A stretch of DNA of 11,129 nt. Origin: Patescibacteria group bacterium. GTDB lineage: Bacteria; Patescibacteriota; Minisyncoccia; UBA6257; GWB1-50-10. Within the stretch, counting starts at the first letter, position 1. Each line of letters begins with the position of its first letter. The notes under the pieces are model-generated. The model was not told where the DNA came from. It was given only the letters and a program-made list of their open reading frames with translations, and ran no database searches. Shown here one piece after another: positions 5,870-11,129 of the stretch. Both the position numbers and the translations under genes were made by a program. The DNA lies in NCBI GenBank assembly GCA_023380415.1, contig JAMCRC010000001.1, positions 10,516 to 21,644 of the forward strand, in the 5' to 3' direction.

Positions 5870-6556
5870 TTAGGCGGTCGTATCCGTTGCGGCGGCCGGC
5901 AACGGCTCCTGGCCCAGGAAACGAAGGCGATCCTTGTGGAACATGGCGAGCGTGATGTGGAAGATGGAATAGGTGATGAAAAAGGCGGCGAAGACGTCGA
6001 TGGAATAGTGGAGGTGCCCCAGCAGGACGACGACGGCGAAAAAGAAGGATGAAATAAGGGCGAATTTCCGCATGAATTTGTCACGCCAATAGATCATGGC
6101 GACCATGAACGGCAGTCCGGTATGGCCGGAGAAGAACTGGTCTTTACCGGTGGTGAATATGCTCATGAATCCGGCCGCGTCGATCTGGACATGGACCGGA
6201 AAAGGCGAAATATGGGTCAAGCTCACGAAGGCCGAGCGGATGACCAGGAAAACAGCCAGGCTTTTCAATACGAACGGCAGGCGTTCCGGATGCCAGGCGG
6301 TGTAGAGAACGACCACCCCCCAGAAGATGAGCGGTCCGTAGACGAAGGCCCAATCCACGTCGAAGACGGGAATATTGCTCAGAATGAGGTCGGTGACGGA
6401 ATTGCTGGCGGCCTCGGTAGCGTAAAGGATGGCGAAGATGGAGGCCGCTATGCCGATCGCGATGGCGATGACCCCGAAGATGAACGACCAGACGAACTTC
6501 GGATCGCTGAAGCACTGTTTGTATCTCGAGATCACCCCGGCGATAGCTCTGTTCAT
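5870..6556 (-). CDS. PAP2-superfamily membrane protein, sphingomyelin-synthase-like
   Basis: A 228-aa multi-pass membrane protein with the catalytic pattern of the sphingomyelin synthase branch of PAP2 enzymes, which move or remove lipid phospho-head groups. Three motifs align with the eukaryotic family. IRSAFVSLTHISPFP (106-120) corresponds to the R...T..P.P motif. GKDQFFSGHTG (137-147) carries catalytic His145. HLHYSIDVFAAFFIT (181-195) carries His183 and Asp187, four apart as in the known His-Asp pair. About six hydrophobic segments are visible and the C-terminal tail is Ala/Thr-rich. It starts 18 bp after the electron-transfer fusion gene. The gap holds a TAGAAT box 7 bp before the ATG but no Shine-Dalgarno. 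The substrate could be an undecaprenyl or phospholipid phosphate; true sphingolipid synthesis is not implied by sequence alone. Annotation pipelines may call it simply phosphatase PAP2. Confidence 0.85.
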   Translation of the reverse strand: MNRAIAGVISRYKQCFSDPKFVWSFIFGVIAIAIGIAASIFAILYATEAASNSVTDLILSNIPVFDVDWAFVYGPLIFWGVVVLYTAWHPERLPFVLKSLAVFLVIRSAFVSLTHISPFPVHVQIDAAGFMSIFTTGKDQFFSGHTGLPFMVAMIYWRDKFMRKFALISSFFFAVVVLLGHLHYSIDVFAAFFITYSIFHITLAMFHKDRLRFLGQEPLPAAATDTTA

Positions 6557-6574
6557 TGGCTTTATTCTAGGATA

Positions 6575-8104
6575 TTAAACGAATCCTGGGAAGAAGTCCG
6601 TCTTGATCTGGCGCCCGGCGACGCCCATTCCTTTGAGGACGCTCTCCGTGGCGGCCACCATCGCATGGGTCCCGGAAATGTAAAAAGTGCGGGTGCGCCA
6701 ATCCGGTATCTGTCGGGAGATCATGGCCGCGTTCACTCTCCCCTTTTCTCCCGGCCAATCTTTCGGCGCCGTTTCGGTCAGGGTGTGGACGACCTTGAGG
6801 CCTATTCTCTTCTGAGCGGCGGCGAAGACATCGTCGTACACGATGTCCCGGGCGCCGCGGTTGGAATACAAAAGGACGATATCGCGCCTTTCGTCATTGT
6901 CGGCGAGATACTTGATCATGCTTCGGAAGGGCGTGATGCCGATGCCGCCGGCGATGAAGGCCAATTTCTTTCCATTTTCCTTCGGCAGGGTGAAGTCGCC
7001 GGCCAGGCCGGTCGCGACGATGGTGCCGCCCGGTTTCAGGTTCAAAAGGGCTTTTTTGAACGAACTTGGCCGATCGTAAAAGCGGACCCCCAGGCGCAGG
7101 TCGCTTTCCGTCGGCGACGAGGCCAGCGTGAAATAACGGCGGTTGCCGCGGGAGTCGGGGCGCTCGTGCCCCAGGGTCCACTCCATGTATTGGCCCGGTC
7201 GGAAGCGCATTCCCCCGCCTCCGGCGAATACGAAGTCGTACATGTCCGGTGCGGTCTGCATCTTCGCCTTCAATTTGAGGACCAGTTTTTCCTTCGGACT
7301 CACGATGTAAGAAAAGACGTTGCCGATGACGAGCGAGAGTTCCGGGCTGAAATAGAAGCCGGCGATGTTCGTGGCGGGCGCGAACAGCGCGCCGACCAAA
7401 GCTCCGTAGGCGATCCGCTTCGGGCGGGTGGGCGGCGTCGTGAGCGGCTCGGTGAGCATCACGAAGGCGAAGAAAAGGAGAGGCACGTCGAGCAGGGTCC
7501 GGGAGATGACCGTTCCCAGTCCTGCGCCGATGCTCGTGGCCAATGTGAGGGCGACGGCCGTGAGAGTGAAGCTCCAAAAAAGGTCCGCGCGTTGGATCTT
7601 GCGGATCATGAGAACCCCGCCCAAAAGGACGAAGGGAGCCATGGCGGCCGTCCCGACCCACCAGCTGGCCGGCTCTCCCAGCAAAAGGCCGGTCGCGACC
7701 ACGCCGAATGCGGCCGGATTGAATATATGTTTCTTTTTAATGGCCAGGATGTACTTTGAAGCGATGGCGAAGGCCGAGGCCCAAAGAGCGGTCTCGATGA
7801 ATACGCCGGCTTGGAAGGTGTAAAGAGGCGTGATGATGAGGGTAAGAATGAGGGCGGTGATATATACGGACTCAACGTTGGTGGGGACCCGCCAGATGCG
7901 GGCGAATATTTCGTTCAGGAGCAGGCAAACGCCCGTGATGAAAAGTCCGGAAGCGACGACGGCGGGCGCGTCGTAAGGCAGCAATCCGAAATGACTGAGG
8001 CCGATCGCGGCGAACCATAGTCCGATCAGGTAATACAAGACGAGCCGGTACATCGTTACCCGGTTCAAAATATTGTCGATAATGTCTATGGATCTACGCC
8101 ACAT
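6575..8104 (-). CDS. NqrB/RnfD-like membrane domain fused to a ferredoxin reductase-type FAD/NAD(P) domain
   Basis: A 509-aa fusion predicted to take electrons from cytosolic NAD(P)H and pass them through the membrane. Residues about 14-268 form a polytopic domain with RnfD/NqrB signatures: KKHIFNPAAFGVVATG (124-139) and AFVMLTEPLTTPPTRPKR (213-230), the latter matching the family's ATDPVT/S-P loop. The covalent-flavin SGAT motif of NqrB and RnfD is not found in this half. Residues about 272-509 are a ferredoxin-NADP+ reductase module: FRPGQYMEW (301-309), RRYFTLASSP (322-331; FAD-binding RxYT/S), GGIGITPFRSM (386-396; pyridine nucleotide loop), YISGTHAMV (475-483, in place of the usual CGPxxM) and the C-terminal IKTDFFPGF. 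The start overlaps the ApbE gene by 11 bp. A later ATG (codon 18) just before the first membrane helix is an alternative start. With ApbE and the FMN-binding protein it makes a minimal electron-export module. Confidence 0.9.
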   Translation of the reverse strand: MWRRSIDIIDNILNRVTMYRLVLYYLIGLWFAAIGLSHFGLLPYDAPAVVASGLFITGVCLLLNEIFARIWRVPTNVESVYITALILTLIITPLYTFQAGVFIETALWASAFAIASKYILAIKKKHIFNPAAFGVVATGLLLGEPASWWVGTAAMAPFVLLGGVLMIRKIQRADLFWSFTLTAVALTLATSIGAGLGTVISRTLLDVPLLFFAFVMLTEPLTTPPTRPKRIAYGALVGALFAPATNIAGFYFSPELSLVIGNVFSYIVSPKEKLVLKLKAKMQTAPDMYDFVFAGGGGMRFRPGQYMEWTLGHERPDSRGNRRYFTLASSPTESDLRLGVRFYDRPSSFKKALLNLKPGGTIVATGLAGDFTLPKENGKKLAFIAGGIGITPFRSMIKYLADNDERRDIVLLYSNRGARDIVYDDVFAAAQKRIGLKVVHTLTETAPKDWPGEKGRVNAAMISRQIPDWRTRTFYISGTHAMVAATESVLKGMGVAGRQIKTDFFPGFV

Positions 8105-8834
8105 ATTTAGGAAAACCGCTGGTCATGGTCGCAATACCCGCCCGGTCGATCGAGTAGGCCTCGAGTTCGGGCCGGCTCTCGATGAAACGGACGCCGCCGC
8201 GGCCCATGGCGAAAGCGGCCGTGGCAAAACGGTCCGCTTCGTAAACGTCCGGTCCGACGACCGTGATGCTTACGATGTCCTGAAGGCGGTCGCCGGCCGC
8301 TTTCGGGTTCCAGATATGCTCGCCGCGTTCATAAGAACCGGAGGTGGCGACGCCCTGGCCGCCGTTCAGGGAAATGGATTTGACGATGCCGGCCTTCGAG
8401 AACGGGTCCCGGATGCCGATTGTCCAGCGCTCTCCTCGTTCGTTCCGGCCGCCGACCGCAATGTCGCCGCCGGCATCGATGAAAAAATCGGAATATCCAC
8501 TTTTCCGGACGATCGCCGCTGCGTTGTTGATAGCCCAGCCCTTTACGATGCCGGAAGGATCGATCGGGCCTTTCGGGCTCCTGACGTCGAAGTAGCCGTC
8601 GGTCTCCCACTTCGTCTTTTCCGCCAGATCGAAGACGAGACGGACGTCGTCGCTCAGGTCCTCCGGCGCGAGGCGGCCCGAATTCAAAAGCGATATTTCA
8701 CTCCCCTCTTTGAAGGGGCTGAATTTTTCATCGACATGTTCGAAGTAAGAGAATACGCCGTCGAATGCATCAGACCGGCCGCCGACGATCTCGACGGATA
8801 TCGGCATTCCCATGATTATCCTAGTCTGTCTCAT
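8094..8834 (-). CDS. apbE: FAD:protein FMN transferase (ApbE)
   Basis: Transfers FMN from FAD to a Thr in a target protein, with Mg2+. The upstream neighbour carries exactly such a target motif. I place the start at 8834 (246 aa). The ATG lies 1 bp after the stop of the FMN-binding gene, and the domain begins at once with RQTRIIMGMPISVEI. The longer frame to 8912 only adds residues that overlap the neighbour. Motifs: DPSGIVKGWA (92-101), FIDAGGDIAVGG (118-129), GVATSGSYERGEHIWNP (161-177; ATSG and His173) and EADRFATAAFAMG (199-211; Asp201 and Thr205, in the Mg/FAD site). No signal peptide or lipobox is present, unlike most exported bacterial ApbE proteins. It is somewhat shorter than typical 300-350 aa members because the leader and loops are missing. 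The 3' end overlaps the fusion gene by 11 bp. Confidence 0.95.
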   Translation of the reverse strand: MRQTRIIMGMPISVEIVGGRSDAFDGVFSYFEHVDEKFSPFKEGSEISLLNSGRLAPEDLSDDVRLVFDLAEKTKWETDGYFDVRSPKGPIDPSGIVKGWAINNAAAIVRKSGYSDFFIDAGGDIAVGGRNERGERWTIGIRDPFSKAGIVKSISLNGGQGVATSGSYERGEHIWNPKAAGDRLQDIVSITVVGPDVYEADRFATAAFAMGRGGVRFIESRPELEAYSIDRAGIATMTSGFPKYVA

Positions 8835-8835
8835 G

Positions 8836-9339
8836 TCAGTTTTTCGCCTGAGCCAAGGCGCTTTGGAGGGATTGGATAAAGGCCAGGCTTGTTTGGGTGG
8901 CGCCGGAAACAACGTCGACGTTGGCGTTCTGGGCTTGGACCGCCTCCTGGGTCAGATACGGCATCGCCTGAGAATTGACGTAGACGGAGTAACTGTGCGT
9001 GTTCGGATATTGCAGGAACCGAACATCGGCCAAGGCACCGTTCTTCACTACCGCTTTCACTTGGACATTACCGTACCAAGCATCAGTGACGGGGCCGACG
9101 TAGCTGCCGTCCCGGTACTGTCCCTGACTGGCCGCTGGCTGCCCCTGGTTCGCCAGCGCGGGCGACGGCTGGGACGGGGTCGATGTCGCCGCCGGAGCCG
9201 AAGGTGTCGCAGGCGCCGGGTTGGGTGCGGTCCCGGCGTTCGGGGCGGTGGCGAGCGTCGTTCCAAGGTTCGCCCGCTTAAAGACCAAATAAACAAAAAA
9301 GGCCGCTATAAGTGACAATGAAAAGAGTATTTTTCTCAT
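8836..9339 (-). CDS. Membrane-anchored FMN-binding domain protein (NqrC/RnfG-like, covalent flavin)
   Basis: A 167-aa protein with an uncleaved-type N-terminal membrane anchor (MRK, then hydrophobic 4-20). A low-complexity Ala/Pro/Thr/Ser linker (about 22-72) follows, then an FMN-binding domain (about 75-165). The domain runs RDGSYVGPVTDAWYGNVQVK (76-95), GALADVRFLQYP (101-112) and VDVVSGATQTS (141-151). DVVSGAT fits the D-x2-S/T-G-A-T/S flavinylation motif; Thr148 is the predicted FMN acceptor for ApbE, encoded next. No lipobox Cys is present. The linker composition suggests a domain held away from the outer face of the membrane, though positive residues on both sides of the anchor leave topology to inference. 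It is the first gene of the seven-gene run and ends 1 bp before apbE. No Shine-Dalgarno is seen. The likely role is terminal carrier of the electrons delivered by the NqrB/RnfD-reductase fusion. Confidence 0.92.
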   Translation of the reverse strand: MRKILFSLSLIAAFFVYLVFKRANLGTTLATAPNAGTAPNPAPATPSAPAATSTPSQPSPALANQGQPAASQGQYRDGSYVGPVTDAWYGNVQVKAVVKNGALADVRFLQYPNTHSYSVYVNSQAMPYLTQEAVQAQNANVDVVSGATQTSLAFIQSLQSALAQAKN

Positions 9340-9393
9340 GCCGATGATTTTGGGTTATGGCCTTACTACGATGTCCGGCTCCGTTTGGGTGCG

Positions 9394-9420
9394 AAAAAAC
9401 GCCCTTCTGGAGGGCGTTTT
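9394..9420 (-). terminator. Rho-independent terminator after the Cys/Gly/Tyr-rich gene
   Basis: AAAACGCCCT (9396-9405) and AGGGCGTTTT (9411-9420) form a perfect 10-bp stem around a TCTGG loop. On the - strand the hairpin is followed by TTTTTT (9399-9394). It ends transcription of the 9486-9842 gene and separates it from the electron-transfer genes, whose promoter must then lie between about 9340 and 9393; I see no convincing box there. The A/T-rich outer stem may also let it act, less strongly, on + strand transcripts. Confidence 0.85.
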
Positions 9421-9485
9421 AACAGCCGATCACCGCCGAGCCAGCGAGGAAAAGAAAGGGTTCAATGCCCCGCGGTGAATGTCAT

Positions 9486-9842
9486 TTATTGGTTCGAAGA
9501 TGAGGCGTTCCCCCAGTATCCGTAGCCCATCATCGGATAATATCCGCCGCGTTCGCCGTAATAGTGCATGCCGTATCCCGGACCGTATCCGCCGAATCCC
9601 ATGAATGATCCGATGCGGAGGCCGATCCAGAAAATGCCTATTGCGATGAGGATGGCGACGACCACCCGGATCAAAATGAACCTTCTGTAGCCGAATCCGT
9701 AGCCGTAGCCGCATCCGTGGCCGAAGCCGTGATACGGGCAGTGTTTTTCGCCGCAGACCTCGCATTTGCCGCCCTGGCAAAGCATGCAACGGCAACCTTC
9801 CGGATGACCGGCATTGTTCATGCCGTCGTTCTTCATATCCAT
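9486..9842 (-). CDS. Small Cys/His- and Gly/Tyr-rich single-pass membrane protein
   Basis: A 118-aa protein of unrecognised family. The N-terminal 44 residues hold seven Cys (17, 19, 22, 27, 30, 35, 44) as CxCxxC, then CxxC, interleaved with His (34, 38, 42), which suggests a metal-binding knuckle. A Gly/Tyr run (GYGYGFGYRR, 45-54) leads into one membrane helix (about 56-77). The C-terminal tail is again Gly/Tyr/Met-rich (FGGYGPGYGMHYYG, 83-96; YYPMMGYGYWG, 101-111). The ATG at 9842 lacks a Shine-Dalgarno; ATGs at 9836 and 9821 are alternatives. A TATAAT box lies about 30 bp upstream and a strong terminator follows, so it is probably its own unit between typA and the electron-transfer run. 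The symmetrical composition on either side of the helix is odd. Reality as a gene is supported by coherent domains; function is unknown. Confidence 0.75.
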   Translation of the reverse strand: MDMKNDGMNNAGHPEGCRCMLCQGGKCEVCGEKHCPYHGFGHGCGYGYGFGYRRFILIRVVVAILIAIGIFWIGLRIGSFMGFGGYGPGYGMHYYGERGGYYPMMGYGYWGNASSSNQ

Positions 9843-9872
9843 CGTTTTTTAGAATTAACGACCTTTTTTCTT

Positions 9873-9878
9873 ATTATA
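9873..9878 (-). promoter_or_regulatory. Candidate -10 box for the Cys/Gly/Tyr-rich gene
   Basis: A perfect TATAAT on the - strand (9878-9873) lies 30 bp before the ATG at 9842, in the 45-bp gap after typA. The expected start near 9866 gives a leader of about 24 nt. The -35 position falls inside the end of typA and does not match consensus, so support is moderate at best. Confidence 0.35.
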
Positions 9879-9887
9879 CTACAGGCG

Positions 9888-11129
9888 TCAAATCCCCTGC
9901 CTTTTCGCCTTCCTGCGTTCGGTCTCTGTAAGGAGTTTTTTCCGGATGCGGACGCTCTTCGGCGTCACTTCGACGAGCTCATCGTCGCCGATGTAGTTCA
10001 AGGCGTCTTCCAAGGTGAGCGTCAAAGGAACCTCCAATTGGTCGCTCAACCCCTCGTTCTTGGCCCGGAAATTGGTGAGCTCCCGGGCGCGGCAGGCGTT
10101 CACCGGGATGTCGCCGGATTTGGCGTTCACGCCGACGACCATGCCTTCATAGACCGGCACGCCGTCGCCGATGAATAGTTTGCCGCGGCCTTGGGCGGCC
10201 ACGAGGCCGTAGTTGTTTGATGTTCCGGTTTCGGTATTGACGATGGAACCGTGAGCGTCGTCCCTCAGGTCTCCTTTATACTCTTCGTATCCCAAAAATA
10301 TCGGGTTCATTATTCCGGTGCCCTTGGTGGCCGTAAGAAATTCGTTCCTAATGCCGATGAGTCCCCTGGTCGGGACGGCGAAATCCATGTAGTCCGCGCC
10401 GTTGTCGACGCGCATGTCCTTCATCACGCCGAGACGCTTGCCGAGCATTTCGATCACGACCCCGGCGTAGGCCTCAGGGACCTCTATGGAAGCCAGCTCC
10501 ATCGGCTCCATCTTTTTCCCGCCGCGTTCGTGGAAAATGACCTGGGGTTTCGAGACCTCAAGCTCGAACCCCTCCCGGCGCATCTTCTCGATCAATATGG
10601 CGAGATGCAGCTCGCCGCGGCCGGCCACGGTCCAGCGGTCGGAACTTTCGGTCGGCGTGACCGAAAGGGCCACGTCGGTTTCGAGCTCGTGTTCCAGCCG
10701 TTCCTTGATGTTCCGGGACGTGGTGTATTCCCCTTCCTTGCCGGCGAAGGGCGAAGTATTAACGCCGAACGTCATTTTTATGGTCGGCTCGTCGATATGG
10801 ATGACGGGCAGCGCTTTCGGATTTTCGGCGTCGGCAACGGTCTCGCCGATAGATATATCGGGTATGCCGGCAATGGCGGCGATGTCCCCGGAAGACGCCT
10901 CTTCGACATCGATCCGGTTCAATCCGTCGAATGAAATGATGGCCGATAATTGGGCCTTCTTAACGTTCCCCTGCCGGTCGATGTGGGCGACCGTTTGGCC
11001 GCGCGAAGTATTAACGCCGAACGTCATTTTTATGGTCGGCTCGTCGATATGGATGACGGGCAGCGCTTTCGGATTTTCGGCGTCGGCAACGGTCTCGCCG
11101 ATAGATATATCGGGTATGCCGGCAATGGC
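9888..11129 (-). CDS. typA: Translational GTPase TypA/BipA, C-terminal part (5' end off the window, terminal duplication)
   Basis: A ribosome-associated GTPase of the EF-G/TypA family, involved in ribosome assembly and stress or low-temperature growth. The frame is open from the window edge. The reliable part (up to about 11002) begins in domain 2 at GQTVAHIDRQGNVKKAQ and continues with VEEASSGDIAAIAGI, MTFGVNTSPFAGKEG, AGRGELHLAILIEKMRREGF, PTRGLIGIRNEFLTATKGTG and QGRGKLFIGDG. It ends with the TypA-specific C-terminal domain (VYEGMVVGV, LTNFRAKNEG, LEDALNYIGDDELVEVTPKS, RIRKKLL). The GTP-binding domain is missing because it lies beyond the window; full-length TypA is about 600 aa. Bases 11003-11129 repeat 10751-10877 exactly and in frame, so the first 42 residues of this frame are probably not the true upstream sequence. 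The stop is TGA at 9890-9888. Confidence 0.95.
   Translation of the reverse strand, partial: AIAGIPDISIGETVADAENPKALPVIHIDEPTIKMTFGVNTSRGQTVAHIDRQGNVKKAQLSAIISFDGLNRIDVEEASSGDIAAIAGIPDISIGETVADAENPKALPVIHIDEPTIKMTFGVNTSPFAGKEGEYTTSRNIKERLEHELETDVALSVTPTESSDRWTVAGRGELHLAILIEKMRREGFELEVSKPQVIFHERGGKKMEPMELASIEVPEAYAGVVIEMLGKRLGVMKDMRVDNGADYMDFAVPTRGLIGIRNEFLTATKGTGIMNPIFLGYEEYKGDLRDDAHGSIVNTETGTSNNYGLVAAQGRGKLFIGDGVPVYEGMVVGVNAKSGDIPVNACRARELTNFRAKNEGLSDQLEVPLTLTLEDALNYIGDDELVEVTPKSVRIRKKLLTETERRKAKRQGI
10751..10877. repeat. Inner copy of an exact 127-bp direct repeat inside typA
   Basis: Identical over 127 bp to 11003-11129, with an offset of 252 bp (84 codons, in frame). This copy fits the expected TypA protein: it encodes AIAGIPDISIGETVADAENP through MTFGVNTS and continues naturally into PFAGKEG. 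Confidence 0.95.
11003..11129. repeat. Terminal copy of the 127-bp direct repeat, probable assembly artefact
   Basis: An exact copy of 10751-10877 that runs to the last base of the window. At the inner junction (11002/11003) the encoded MTFGVNTS is followed by RGQTVAHID instead of PFAGKEG, which breaks TypA family order. An exact length of 127 and placement at the contig tip point to a de Bruijn graph overlap with k = 127 rather than a biological duplication. Confidence 0.85.

Noticed and set aside
6122..7759. Long open frame (545 codons) on the + strand opposite the SMS-like and fusion genes
   Set aside because: It is antisense to two genes with clear family motifs. Its protein is extremely rich in charged residues with no domain pattern, typical of a shadow frame in GC-rich coding DNA.
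1..11129. Recoded TGA (as in Gracilibacteria/SR1)
   Set aside because: TGA ends zwf (1673-1675), the 139-aa gene, the AUR1-like PAP2, the pyrophosphohydrolase, the FMN-binding gene and typA at the expected family ends, and no gene needs TGA read as an amino acid.
10751..11129. Genuine internal tandem duplication in TypA
   Set aside because: Perfect identity, exact 127-bp length, placement at the last base of the window, and disrupted family order at the junction all favour an assembly artefact.
1..11129. Mobile elements, CRISPR arrays, rRNA, riboswitches
   Set aside because: No transposase or integrase motifs, no regularly spaced repeats, no rRNA-like sequence, and no leader long enough for a riboswitch except the short gaps described.

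Overview
This is a compact, GC-rich bacterial window that uses the standard code: TGA is a genuine stop in several genes. It carries short genes, tight spacing and overlapping gene ends. Most genes lack a clear Shine-Dalgarno sequence and look translationally coupled. The gene style resembles reduced-genome uncultured bacteria (Patescibacteria/Parcubacteria-like), but no marker here settles the lineage, so that is only an inference. The right end carries an exact 127-bp repeat that looks like an assembly-graph artefact, which suggests a metagenomic contig.

Layout. On the + strand, positions 1-1675 hold the tail of an NAD(P)H-dependent FMN reductase-like protein, disrupted at the window edge, and then zwf (glucose-6-phosphate dehydrogenase). 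rarA (1668-2795, -) converges on zwf. A stand-alone 139-aa gene of unknown function follows (2896-3315, +), with its own promoter, a perfect ribosome binding site and a rho-independent terminator. The rest is on the - strand. At the right edge lies the 3' part of typA/bipA (9888-11129). Next is a small Cys/Gly/Tyr-rich membrane protein (9486-9842) ending at a terminator, then a tightly packed run of seven genes (9339 down to 4425), then a tRNA-Gln(CTG) gene with its own promoter (4316-4389) and an AUR1-like PAP2 membrane protein (3370 to about 4296).

The most interesting part is the seven-gene run. Its first three genes form a compact flavin-based transmembrane electron-transfer module: a membrane-anchored FMN-binding protein with a covalent-flavin motif (DVVSGAT), the flavin transferase ApbE, and one protein that fuses an NqrB/RnfD-like membrane domain to a ferredoxin-reductase-type FAD/NAD(P) domain. 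The likely path is cytosolic NAD(P)H to FAD, through the membrane domain, to the covalently bound FMN outside the cell membrane. The next genes encode a sphingomyelin-synthase-like PAP2 protein, an anchored unknown protein, a DedA/VTT membrane protein and a MazG-like nucleotide pyrophosphohydrolase. Redox and envelope-lipid functions therefore share one apparent transcript. zwf, an NADPH source, and a flavin reductase lie in the same window; their link to the module is suggestive only.
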